A stretch of DNA of 64,000 nt, from NCBI GenBank assembly GCA_046047235.1, contig JBJOII010000033.1, positions 1-64,000 on the forward strand. The letters run 5' to 3'. The stretch comes from JBMTVN01 sp046047235 (GTDB taxonomy: Bacteria; Verrucomicrobiota; Verrucomicrobiia; Limisphaerales; JAHDYP01). The notes under the pieces are model-generated. The model made no database searches. It was not told the DNA's origin and was given only the letters and a program-made list of their open reading frames with translations. Every line of letters starts with the position of its first letter. The first letter of the stretch is position 1. Below, piece after piece: positions 1 through 7,865 of the stretch. Position numbers and translations under genes: made by a program.

Positions 1-153
1 CAGATTGTGGCTACACCGGGGCTCAAGGAGTTGGGGGTTGGTGTAGTTGTGGTGGGTATTTCGGCTGCGGTGAGTGGTGTGCTGGGGGGGGCGTTGGGGG
101 CGTTGACGTTTCGTCGGGGGGCGCGAGCGGATGCGAGTGAGCAGGGAGCATGA
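1..153 (+). CDS. C-terminal end of an unidentified membrane protein (5' truncated)
   Basis: The frame beginning at base 1 stays open to a TGA at 151-153 and gives the last 50 residues of a protein that starts outside the window. The visible part has a hydrophobic Val/Gly/Ala-rich helix (about residues 11-38) followed by a short basic and polar tail, so it probably ends with a membrane segment and a cytoplasmic tail. It lies 47 bases upstream of the export operon on the same strand and could be that operon's first gene, but nothing in the fragment identifies a family. Confidence 0.6.
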   Translation, partial: QIVATPGLKELGVGVVVVGISAAVSGVLGGALGALTFRRGARADASEQGA

Positions 154-200
154 GGGGTGGCCGCGTGTGGTGATATTGGAGTTATTACAGGAGAAACAAC

Positions 201-1526
201 ATGGTGAAAGGCAAGTCACGTCGGCGGAGGAAACTCTGGGTATTTGTTGTGTTGGTGGTGTTGGTGGGGGTCGTTCTGGCGGTGGTGGCAACGCGAAAGC
301 GCGAGGAGTTTGTCCGGGTTGAGACGGAGAAAGTGCAACGTCGCGATCTGACCGAGAAGGTTCTGGCGAACGGTCGGATTCAGCCGGTGTTGCAGGTGAA
401 GATCAGTGCCGAGGTGAGTGGTGAGATCATTGAGTTGCCGGTGCGGGAGGGGCAGGCGGTGAAGAAGGGCGATCTGCTGGTGAAGATTAAACCGGATGTG
501 TATGTGGCGGCGCGCCAGTCGGCTGAGGCGGGCTATTTGTCCTCGGTAAGCGGTTTGGAGTTGTCGGAAGCCAGTTTGCGAAAGGCGGAGTTGGAGTTTC
601 GCCGCAACGAGCAGCTCTATCAGGCCAAGCTGATCGCCGAATCGGTCTATGTGGAATTCAAGACTGCCCTGGACATTGCGCGCGCGCAGGTGGAGTCGTC
701 GAGGCATCAGGTTTCAGTGGCCAAGGCTAGTCTGGCGCGGGCGGAGGAGGAGTTATCGAGGACGACCATTTACTCTCCGTTATCGGGGACGGTGAGCCAG
801 TTGAATTCTGAGCTTGGTGAGCGGGTGGTGGGGACGGCGATGATGACGGGGACGGAGATTATGACTGTGGCGGATCTGGATCAAATGGAGGCGCGGGTTG
901 ACATTGGGGAGATAGACATTCCGTTGATTCAGCTGGGGCAGAAGGCGAAGCTGGAGGTCGACGCGTTTCGGGATCGGGAATTTCGTGGGACTGTTTCAGA
1001 GATTGCGAACTCGGCGAAGGGGGTGGGGGCTTCAGGTGGGCAGGGACAGGAGGGGACGAAGTTTGAAGTTCGGATTCGAATTGATGACAAGGAGGCGTTC
1101 CGGCCGGGCATGACTGTCACGTGTGAGGTGGAGACGCGTTATCGTACGAATGTAGTGTCGGTGCCGATTCAGAGTGTGACCACGCGGCCGCCGAAGAAGC
1201 CGGAGGGCGAGGCGGGGGCTGCCAAGGATGGGGAGGCTGTTGAGGGGGGGGCGGCTCAGGTCGAAGAGATCCGGAATGTGAAGGGGGAGCACAAGGACAA
1301 GGCGGAAAAGCCGGTAGAGGTGGTGTTTATTGTTGAGGGTGATGTGGCGAAGATGGTGCCGGTGAAACGGGGGATAAGTGACGACGACTATTCCGAGATT
1401 GAGGAAGGGCTGGAGCAAGGGCAGGAGGTCGTCAAGGGGAGTTACCGGGCGATCATGAAGGACCTGGAGGATGGCAAGCGTGTTGTGCGTGGAGCGGAGG
1501 AGGCGAGTGCCGGGGCGAAGCCATGA
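201..1526 (+). CDS. MacA/HlyD-type periplasmic adaptor subunit of an ABC exporter
   Basis: This is a 441-residue membrane-fusion protein that would link the inner-membrane ABC transporter encoded downstream to an outer-membrane channel. It has an N-terminal membrane anchor (about residues 12-30). A lipoyl-like half follows (PVREGQAVKKGDLLVKI, about 75-95), then an alpha-helical hairpin (about 100-195), the second lipoyl half (YSPLSGTVSQL) and a beta-barrel. A charged Glu/Lys/Ala-rich insertion at about residues 330-380, just before the last strand pair, is unusual for the family. AGGAGA sits about eight bases before the ATG. The stop overlaps the start of the ATPase gene by four bases (ATGA), so the two are translationally coupled. 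The substrate cannot be deduced. Confidence 0.9.
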   Translation: MVKGKSRRRRKLWVFVVLVVLVGVVLAVVATRKREEFVRVETEKVQRRDLTEKVLANGRIQPVLQVKISAEVSGEIIELPVREGQAVKKGDLLVKIKPDVYVAARQSAEAGYLSSVSGLELSEASLRKAELEFRRNEQLYQAKLIAESVYVEFKTALDIARAQVESSRHQVSVAKASLARAEEELSRTTIYSPLSGTVSQLNSELGERVVGTAMMTGTEIMTVADLDQMEARVDIGEIDIPLIQLGQKAKLEVDAFRDREFRGTVSEIANSAKGVGASGGQGQEGTKFEVRIRIDDKEAFRPGMTVTCEVETRYRTNVVSVPIQSVTTRPPKKPEGEAGAAKDGEAVEGGAAQVEEIRNVKGEHKDKAEKPVEVVFIVEGDVAKMVPVKRGISDDDYSEIEEGLEQGQEVVKGSYRAIMKDLEDGKRVVRGAEEASAGAKP

Positions 1527-2212
1527 GCCTGATTCGCTTAGACAAAGTGGGACGGCGGTACGAGATGGGGTCGGAGATCATCCATGCACTTCGCGAAGTC
1601 TCGGTGGAGATCGCGCGTGGGGAGTATGTGGCGATCATGGGGCCTTCGGGGTCAGGCAAATCCACCTTGATGAACCTGATTGGGTGTCTGGACACGCCGA
1701 CCTCGGGGAGCTACGAGTTGAACGGGATTGATGTCAGCGACATGGACGACAACGATTTGGCGGACGTGCGCAACCGGGAGATAGGGTTTGTATTCCAGAC
1801 CTTCAACTTGCTGCCGCGGGCCAATGCGTTGAGGAATGTGGAGTTGCCGTTGATTTATGCGGGGATGGAGGCGGAGACACGCCGGCAGCAGGCGGTGGAT
1901 GCGCTGGGGCGGGTGGGTTTGGCGGACCGGATGTATCACAAGCCGAACGAGATGTCGGGGGGGCAGCGGCAGCGGGTGGCGGTGGCGCGGGCTTTGGTGA
2001 CTGAGCCGTCCATTATCCTGGCGGACGAGCCGACCGGGAACCTCGATTCAAGGACCGGGGATGAGATCATGGGTTTGTTTGACACACTGCATGCGCAGGG
2101 GAACACGATTATTCTGGTGACTCACGAGGAGAGTGTGGCCCGGCATGCGCGCAGGATTGTTCGTATCCTGGATGGGCGGATTGCGGGGGATGAGGTTGTG
2201 GCTCAGCGTTGA
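1523..2212 (+). CDS. ABC exporter ATP-binding protein, MacB/LolD type
   Basis: The 229-residue ATPase carries all the expected motifs. Walker A is GPSGSGKST (about residue 40), the signature is MSGGQRQRVAVARAL (about 143), Walker B is ILADEPTGNLD, and a switch His follows in LVTHEE. Its size and the single nucleotide-binding domain match the LolD/MacB N-terminal family. In classical MacB this domain is fused to the permease. Here it is a separate gene between the adaptor gene (four-base overlap) and the first permease gene (nine-base gap). It would power export of a lipophilic molecule, peptide or lipoprotein, but the cargo is unknown. Confidence 0.93.
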   Translation: MSLIRLDKVGRRYEMGSEIIHALREVSVEIARGEYVAIMGPSGSGKSTLMNLIGCLDTPTSGSYELNGIDVSDMDDNDLADVRNREIGFVFQTFNLLPRANALRNVELPLIYAGMEAETRRQQAVDALGRVGLADRMYHKPNEMSGGQRQRVAVARALVTEPSIILADEPTGNLDSRTGDEIMGLFDTLHAQGNTIILVTHEESVARHARRIVRILDGRIAGDEVVAQR

Positions 2213-2221
2213 TACTTTCTG

Positions 2222-3451
2222 GTGAATGTTTTGAGACAACTTTGGGAGGGGTTGTGGATTTCGTGGGATGCGATTCGGGCGCACAAGCTGCGTTCGACGC
2301 TGACGACGCTGGGGATTGTGATTGGGGTGGTGACTGTGACCGTAATGGCGACGGCGATTAACGGGTTACATGCTTCGTTTATGCAGAGCATTTCGACTTT
2401 GGGGACGGATGTTTTGTATGCCACACGGATCAACTGGATGGTGGATTCCCATGAGGAGTGGATGAAGGTTTCGCGGCGGCCACAGATCACGTGGGACCAG
2501 GTGAGTCGGGTGGCGAAGGAGATGCGTCTGGCGCAGGCGGTGGCGCCCTTTGTTCAGACGCAGCGCGGGGTGGAGTATGGGGAGCGGAATTCTTCGAGCG
2601 TGAACGTGATAGGCACCTCGGACCAGTATCAATTTACGGGTGCCTCGGAGGTGACGGAGGGGCGTTTTTTTTCTGCGGAGGAGTCTGATGGGGGGCGGCC
2701 GGTTTGTGTAGTGGGGAACATGGTGGCGACGAACCTGTTTGTCCGGGAGAGTGCTTTGGGCAAGCGGATTAAGATAGGGGGACGTCCCTATCAGGTTGTG
2801 GGAGTATTGGAGAAGCAGGGGCAGGTGTTTGGATCGTTCAGTTTGGACAACCAGGTGATTATTCCGGCGCGGCAGTTTACGGCGGAGTTCTGGCGGAATC
2901 CGGATTTTCAGATTCATGTGAAGGTGGGGGATTTGGCGAAACTGGAGGATGCCTATGAGGAGTTGCGGGGTGTTTTACGGAAGGTCCGGCATGTGCCTCC
3001 GGGGGTGGAGGACGACTTTGCGGTGGAGCGTCAGGAGAGTGTGTTGAAAGTGATCAACCGGGTGACTTCGATTATGGCGGGAGTGGGTTTTTTCATCACT
3101 GGGCTATCGCTGTTCGTTGGGGGGATCGGGATCATGAACATCATGTATGTTTCGGTGGCGGAGCGGACGCGGGAGATTGGGATTCGCAAGGCGATTGGTG
3201 CGAAGCGGAGGGCGATATTGATCCAGTTCTTATTGGAGGCCGCCTCGATTTGTCTGTTGGGAGGCGTGATTGCTTTGGGTATTGCCTGGCTGGTGACGTT
3301 GTTGCTGGGGCGATTTATGCCGGCGACGATGAGTTTGCCGATTGTGGGTGTGGCATTGGTTGTTTCCCTGGTGACGGGGGTGTTATCGGGATTCTTCCCT
3401 GCCTGGCGGGCAGCGAAGATGGATCCGGTGGAGGCTTTGCGGAATGAGTAG
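2222..3451 (+). CDS. MacB-like ABC transporter permease (first paralogue)
   Basis: This 409-residue permease has the MacB/FtsX layout. There is one N-terminal transmembrane helix (about residues 27-47), a large periplasmic core domain (about 50-270), and three C-terminal helices. The FtsX signature region GIMNIMYVSVAERTREIGIR precedes the coupling helix. The start is a GTG, chosen because it directly follows the ATPase stop and precedes the conserved LRSTLTTLGIVIGV helix. The last eight bases overlap the next permease gene. The two permeases probably form a heterodimer on the ATPase dimer, in place of the usual MacB homodimer. Confidence 0.92.
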   Translation: MNVLRQLWEGLWISWDAIRAHKLRSTLTTLGIVIGVVTVTVMATAINGLHASFMQSISTLGTDVLYATRINWMVDSHEEWMKVSRRPQITWDQVSRVAKEMRLAQAVAPFVQTQRGVEYGERNSSSVNVIGTSDQYQFTGASEVTEGRFFSAEESDGGRPVCVVGNMVATNLFVRESALGKRIKIGGRPYQVVGVLEKQGQVFGSFSLDNQVIIPARQFTAEFWRNPDFQIHVKVGDLAKLEDAYEELRGVLRKVRHVPPGVEDDFAVERQESVLKVINRVTSIMAGVGFFITGLSLFVGGIGIMNIMYVSVAERTREIGIRKAIGAKRRAILIQFLLEAASICLLGGVIALGIAWLVTLLLGRFMPATMSLPIVGVALVVSLVTGVLSGFFPAWRAAKMDPVEALRNE

Positions 3452-4727
3452 GCGCGAGGGCAAGCATCGAGTGGGGCGTGGCGTGGTATGGCGTGCGGAG
3501 TTAAGGGAGAGTACGCTGATGGCGTTATCGGCCATTGCGGCGCACAAGTTGCGGTCGGCGCTGACCTTGCTGGGGGTCTTGGTGGGGGTGTTCTCGATTG
3601 TGGTGGTGATGACGGCGATTCGGGTGTTGCAGAGCAACGTGGAGAGTGAGCTTAGCCAACTTGGGGTGAACACTTTTCAGGTGCAGAAGTGGCCTGGAGT
3701 TTATTTTGGTGGCCCTGAAGGTTTTGAGAAGTTCTGGCGTCGGAAGAACATCACCTACGAGGATGGTTTGGCGGTTGAGAGTCGGGCTGATTTGGCGGCG
3801 CATGTTGGGGTTGAGACGCGTTTTTGGGGGGGGCAGGCGGTATCGGACTATGCCGAGACGCCTCCGAACGTGACGTTGTATGGGGCGACTCCCGGGGGCT
3901 TTCCGGCGCGAAACTGGGCGGTGGCTGAGGGACGCGCATTGATGGCGTCGGATATTGATAGTCGACGCAACGTGTGCGTGCTGGGGGGCGGGTTGAAGCA
4001 GGTTTTGTTTCCGTTTGGATCTGCTTTAGGGCAGCGGGTGAAGTTTGACGGGATCAATTACCTGGTGGTGGGTGTGCTGGAGGAGAAGGGGGCCTTGCTG
4101 GGTGGGGAGCAGGACAATTTTGGGATCATCCCATTGACCACGGGGTTGGACCGTTATGGGCGATGGTGGCGGAGTTTGTCTATCCTGGTGCAGGCCCGGA
4201 GCCAGGGCCGGTATGACGATGCATTGGAGCAGGTTCGGGGGATCTTGCGCACGGCGCGAAAAGTAGAGCCGGGGGAAGAGGACGATTTTGAGATTTTCTC
4301 CAACGACAGTCTGATTAACCAGTTCAAGTCGTTTACATTGACCGTGCGTATTGGGGCTGGGGTAGTGAGCAGTATTGCGTTGTTGGCGGCAGGGGTAGGG
4401 ATCATGAACATCATGCTGGTGTCTGTGACGGAGCGGACGCGGGAGATCGGGATCAGGCGGGCGGTTGGAGCGAAGAAGCGGAACATTATCGTTCAGTTCA
4501 TTACTGAGGCGATTGTTCTCTGTGAGGTGGGTGGCTTGGCGGGCGTGTTGTTGGGGGTGATTACGGGGAACCTTGCTGCTTTGGCGTTCAAGGTTCCGCC
4601 GGTGGTTCCATTGGACTGGGTGGTTTTGGGGCTGGTGATCTGTTCGGTGGTGGGGGTGGTATTTGGCACCTATCCAGCGGTGAAGGCGGCGAATTTGGAT
4701 CCGATTGAGTCGTTGCGGTATGAGTAG
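3444..4727 (+). CDS. MacB-like ABC transporter permease (second paralogue)
   Basis: This 427-residue protein has the same architecture as the preceding permease: an N-terminal helix (LRSALTLLGVLVGVFSIVVV), a periplasmic core, and three C-terminal helices with GIMNIMLVSVTERTREIGIR. The two differ enough to be old paralogues and not a recent duplication, and this copy carries an extra basic N-terminus of about 20 residues. It is the last gene of the adaptor-ATPase-permease-permease operon. No outer-membrane channel gene follows, so that component must be upstream of the window or elsewhere. Confidence 0.92.
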   Translation: MSRREGKHRVGRGVVWRAELRESTLMALSAIAAHKLRSALTLLGVLVGVFSIVVVMTAIRVLQSNVESELSQLGVNTFQVQKWPGVYFGGPEGFEKFWRRKNITYEDGLAVESRADLAAHVGVETRFWGGQAVSDYAETPPNVTLYGATPGGFPARNWAVAEGRALMASDIDSRRNVCVLGGGLKQVLFPFGSALGQRVKFDGINYLVVGVLEEKGALLGGEQDNFGIIPLTTGLDRYGRWWRSLSILVQARSQGRYDDALEQVRGILRTARKVEPGEEDDFEIFSNDSLINQFKSFTLTVRIGAGVVSSIALLAAGVGIMNIMLVSVTERTREIGIRRAVGAKKRNIIVQFITEAIVLCEVGGLAGVLLGVITGNLAALAFKVPPVVPLDWVVLGLVICSVVGVVFGTYPAVKAANLDPIESLRYE

Positions 4728-4870
4728 GGAGTTGGGGTTAGAACTGCTAAAGCACACCTGTGGGCGCGGAGCGGGGTGGGGATCAGCCTCTCACCCTGGT
4801 GGTGGACCTGAGGTGGAGCTTGGGTTTGGGCTTGGGGAACTCGCCTCTCCAGATCATCGGGCGGTGCGAG

Positions 4871-5440
4871 TCAGCAGGGCTGGGAGAGGGAGAGGAGTTC
4901 CTGTTCCGTCAGGGGGCGTTTGTGTCCCGGGGCTGTATTTCCCAACTGGATTGGTCCTATGGAGAGGCGGGTGATGGAGCGGGTTCGGATGCCGAAGGCG
5001 GCGAGGAGGCGGCGGACTGTGACCCCACGGTCCCGATGAAGTGTGAGTTCGAGGCAACTGTTACCGGAGGGTGTGCAGGCGGCTTTGGCATCGGCTGCAG
5101 CCATGAAATCCCCGTAATCGGTTACGCCGCGCTTGAGCCGGGAGAGTAGGGCGTCGTCTACCTTGCGTTCGATTTCAACACGGTAGGTGACTGGCAGGCG
5201 TCTGATGGCGGCTGCAGCCCGGGTATGGGCGTGGGTATCTGTGGTCAGCAGTTGGAGTCCGCTATCGCCATTACTGAGCAAGCTGAGAATGGGGTGTGAG
5301 CCATCCGATACCAGGTTGACCGGGGAGTCGTGTTGGGGGGGCTGGTGCAGCACCGTTACGAGAGAGAGCAACGCAGAGATCTCCCGAGCCGATTCAGAGT
5401 CGGGTTTTGTAGCATCGGATGTCTTTGCATCTGCCAGCAT
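4871..5440 (-). CDS. Pseudouridine-synthase-like protein with degenerate active site
   Basis: The 189-residue product aligns by eye with the catalytic domain of the RsuA/RluB/E/F family. It has a DSGLQLLTTD segment where the family has the RLDxxTSGLLLLTND motif. The Lys-x-Tyr-like VTYRVEIERKVDDALLSRLKRGV block and the LELTLHRDRGVTVRRLLAAF block (family: EGRNRQVRRM) follow. The C-terminal LSIGPIQLG and G-x-x-R-x-L-x-x-x-E elements complete the match. The catalytic Asp position appears to be Ser, the preceding Arg is absent, and the RNRQ core is altered. There is no N-terminal S4 domain. It lies downstream of ubiD on the same strand. An inactive RNA-binding relative is the most likely reading, but the alignment was made without tools. 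Confidence 0.6.
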   Translation of the reverse strand: MLADAKTSDATKPDSESAREISALLSLVTVLHQPPQHDSPVNLVSDGSHPILSLLSNGDSGLQLLTTDTHAHTRAAAAIRRLPVTYRVEIERKVDDALLSRLKRGVTDYGDFMAAADAKAACTPSGNSCLELTLHRDRGVTVRRLLAAFGIRTRSITRLSIGPIQLGNTAPGHKRPLTEQELLSLSQPC

Positions 5441-5535
5441 GACCGCGGCGAAGATGCCACATTAGGCACTCCATGCCAGAGGAAATATCATCACGTGTGG
5501 TTTTGCGGGGGTTTTGAGAGGTGCGAGCGGCCTGC

Positions 5536-7059
5536 TCAAAAGCGCAGAGAGTCAATTTTCTGCCGGATCTCCGGGGGCATGGAGATCAGGGGTGGCCATT
5601 CGCGTTGGAATCCTTCTCCAGGCATTTTGCGAGTGGCGTCGATCCCCATTTTTGAGCCGATTCCGACGGCGGGAGTGGCGTGGTCCAGGACGTCTGCGGG
5701 TCCCCGGCTGAGGAGGCTGTCCCTTTGGGGATCGGTATTGGAGCAGATTCGGAATAGCACGGCGCTGGTGTTATGCACATCGACATCCTCATCGACGACG
5801 ACGATGTATTTGCTGAACATCATCTGTCCCATGCCCCAGAGGCCGTGCATGATTTTATAGGCCTGCATGGGGTAGGTTTTCTTGATGCTCACGAAGACGA
5901 GATTATGGAAGACTCCCTCGGCGGGCAGGGCGATATCCACGATTTCGGGGAAGTTCATACGGAAGACCGGGAGGAAGAGCCGGACTGAGGCTCCGCCCAT
6001 GTAGAAGTCTTCCATGGGGGGGATGCCGACGATCGTGGCGGGGTAGACCGCGTCTTTGCGGTGGGTGATGGCAGTGACGTGGAAGACGGGGTAGGGGTCG
6101 GGGAGCGTGTAGAAGCCGGTGTGATCTCCGAAGGGACCTTCTTCGCGGAGGGGTTCGAGGGGATCGATGTAGCCTTCGATCACGAAATCGGCGTTGGCGG
6201 GCACGAGAAGGTCGTTGGTTTCGCAGCGAACGAGTTCGACGGATTTACGGCGCAGATATCCGGCGAGGAGGTATTCGTCGAGGCCGTCGGGCAGCGGGGC
6301 GGTAGCAGCGAAAGCGAACAGCGGGTCGCCTCCGAGGACAATGGCAACCGGCATTCGGGTGCCTGTTTCGTAGTAACGGCGACCATGGCGAGCTCCGACT
6401 TTTTGGAGCTGCCAGTGCATGCCGGTGGTGCGGTCGTCGTAGATTTGGATGCGATACATGCCGACGTTGCGTTCGCCGGTATCCGGGTCCTGGGTCACAA
6501 CGCTGGGCAGGGTCACGAAGCGGCCGCCGTCGTGTGGCCAGCATTTGAGGATTGGGAGGTCGAGCAGTGTGGGGGTAAGTCCTGTATGGGGTGGGGATTG
6601 GACTGACGGTGCTGGAGGCCAGGCTTCCGTGTGAGTTGGGGGGGCATCGAATTTCTGTATGACGTCCTTGCAGGGTCCGCTACGCACCTTTTTGGGTCTG
6701 GCGTGGCGGAGTTCGAGGGCGGTTCCGAGGAGTTTGACTGCGTCTTTGACTGAGGTGGGGGGCTTGGCCTTCATGAGGCTGCCCAATTCATTTGCTACGT
6801 CGTCGACTGAGTCGGCGCCGAGGGCGAGGGCCATCCGTTTCCAGGAGCCGAGCAGGTTGATGGCCAGCGGGAAGCGGCTGATTGTGCCGTTGACCGTGGG
6901 CTTTTCGATGAGGAGGGCCTTGCCGCCGCCGGGGGCTTTCATCTGGCGGTCGGCGAGTTCGGTGATTTCCAGCTCTGTGGCGACCGGTTCACTCACGCGA
7001 ATGAGTTCGCCGGTTTCCTGCAGTCGCTGGACGAACGCACGGATGGAATCGAATGCCAT
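5536..7059 (-). CDS. UbiD-family prenylated-FMN decarboxylase
   Basis: The 507-residue product matches UbiD (3-polyprenyl-4-hydroxybenzoate decarboxylase type) along its length. Features include the N-terminal helix with a target-recognition GELIRVSEPV segment, a central flavin/metal-binding part with GMHWQLQKVGARHG, the acidic catalytic stretch LREEGPFGDHTGFY and the C-terminal oligomerisation part. The ATG at 7059 was chosen because the family homology begins there (MAFDSIRAFVQRL). Such enzymes need prenylated FMN from a UbiX partner, which is not in the window. In organisms lacking ubiquinone, relatives often act in menaquinone or aromatic-acid metabolism. It follows pyrE by 13 bases, so the two are probably co-transcribed. 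Confidence 0.92.
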   Translation of the reverse strand: MAFDSIRAFVQRLQETGELIRVSEPVATELEITELADRQMKAPGGGKALLIEKPTVNGTISRFPLAINLLGSWKRMALALGADSVDDVANELGSLMKAKPPTSVKDAVKLLGTALELRHARPKKVRSGPCKDVIQKFDAPPTHTEAWPPAPSVQSPPHTGLTPTLLDLPILKCWPHDGGRFVTLPSVVTQDPDTGERNVGMYRIQIYDDRTTGMHWQLQKVGARHGRRYYETGTRMPVAIVLGGDPLFAFAATAPLPDGLDEYLLAGYLRRKSVELVRCETNDLLVPANADFVIEGYIDPLEPLREEGPFGDHTGFYTLPDPYPVFHVTAITHRKDAVYPATIVGIPPMEDFYMGGASVRLFLPVFRMNFPEIVDIALPAEGVFHNLVFVSIKKTYPMQAYKIMHGLWGMGQMMFSKYIVVVDEDVDVHNTSAVLFRICSNTDPQRDSLLSRGPADVLDHATPAVGIGSKMGIDATRKMPGEGFQREWPPLISMPPEIRQKIDSLRF

Positions 7060-7072
7060 GGGGGAGGTGCTT

Positions 7073-7639
7073 CTAACGGCTGCCGGGCTTGACTGCGGGT
7101 ATGGAAGCGAGATCCGGGGGCAGAGCGTCGGGGGCGAAGGTCTCAACTTGCATCCTGAGCAGGCTGAACATGGGGACGCCGAGGTCCAGCGTACCGTTTG
7201 AGCGGTCGACGACGACGGCTACTGCCTGGATGTTGGCCTGATGTTCCCGGGCGATTTCGAGGGTTTCCTGGACGCGGCCGCCTTTGGTGACCACATCCTC
7301 GACGATGGCTACTTGTTCGCCGGGGGTGATGCGGAATCCGCGTCTGAGGACGAGTTTGCCTTCTTCCTTTTCGACAAAGATGAATCGGCAGCCGAGCTGG
7401 CGGGCGACTTCCTGACCGATGACGAGGCCGCCCATGGCAGGGGCGATGACGGTGCGGATTTTGAGCTGCCGGATTCGGTTGGCGAGTGCGCCGCCCAGGT
7501 GCTCGACGATGGGCATTTCCTGGAGGGCTTGGGCGCATTGAAAGAACTGACGGCTATGCAGCCCGCTACGCAGGATGAAATGGCCTTCGAGGAGAGCCCC
7601 GGTTTGGCGGAAGACTTCCAGAACTTCGGTTTCTGTCAT
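7073..7639 (-). CDS. pyrE: Orotate phosphoribosyltransferase
   Basis: This 188-residue enzyme converts orotate and PRPP into orotidine 5'-phosphate in pyrimidine synthesis. The PRPP-binding loop is clear (VAIVEDVVTKGGRVQET, about residues 110-126), and the FVEKEEGKLVLRRGF segment carries the catalytic-loop lysine/arginine set. The conserved N-terminal GHFILRSGLHS substrate-binding motif is also present. The length is typical of the short bacterial PyrE form. It is the first gene of a pyrE-ubiD unit and is transcribed divergently from the sugar dehydrogenase gene across a 226-base gap. Confidence 0.96.
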   Translation of the reverse strand: MTETEVLEVFRQTGALLEGHFILRSGLHSRQFFQCAQALQEMPIVEHLGGALANRIRQLKIRTVIAPAMGGLVIGQEVARQLGCRFIFVEKEEGKLVLRRGFRITPGEQVAIVEDVVTKGGRVQETLEIAREHQANIQAVAVVVDRSNGTLDLGVPMFSLLRMQVETFAPDALPPDLASIPAVKPGSR

Positions 7640-7658
7640 TGGCGCGAATGTAAGGTGG

Positions 7659-7676
7659 CTTTGATTGAGGTCAAAG
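7659..7676. promoter_or_regulatory. Small dyad in the pyrE leader
   Basis: CTTTGA (7659-7664) and TCAAAG (7671-7676) are perfect inverted arms around a six-base spacer, 20-37 bases upstream of the pyrE start. It could form a weak leader hairpin or serve as an operator. Nothing else supports a role, and a six-base dyad is expected by chance in a window this size. Confidence 0.2.
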
Positions 7677-7865
7677 AGGAAAGCGTTGGGGGGAGGGAAA
7701 ATTGAGGGGAGGCAGGTGTTCCGGCTTGTTGGAGCGGGCGGGTCGTGTGCGCCGGGGGATGTGAAAGTGAGCGTGTTCTTGCGGGAGCGCGAGACTTGGC
7801 CTAGAACAGTCCTCTTTCACGTTGAATCGTTGGTAGTCTGGTCGCGTCGAACCTGGGTGAATGGT

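Noticed and set aside
4760..5149. Plus-strand frame of 129 codons over the pseudouridine-synthase-like gene
   Set aside because: Its product has no family pattern, whereas the minus strand has recognisable conserved motifs; it is an antisense shadow favoured by G-richness.
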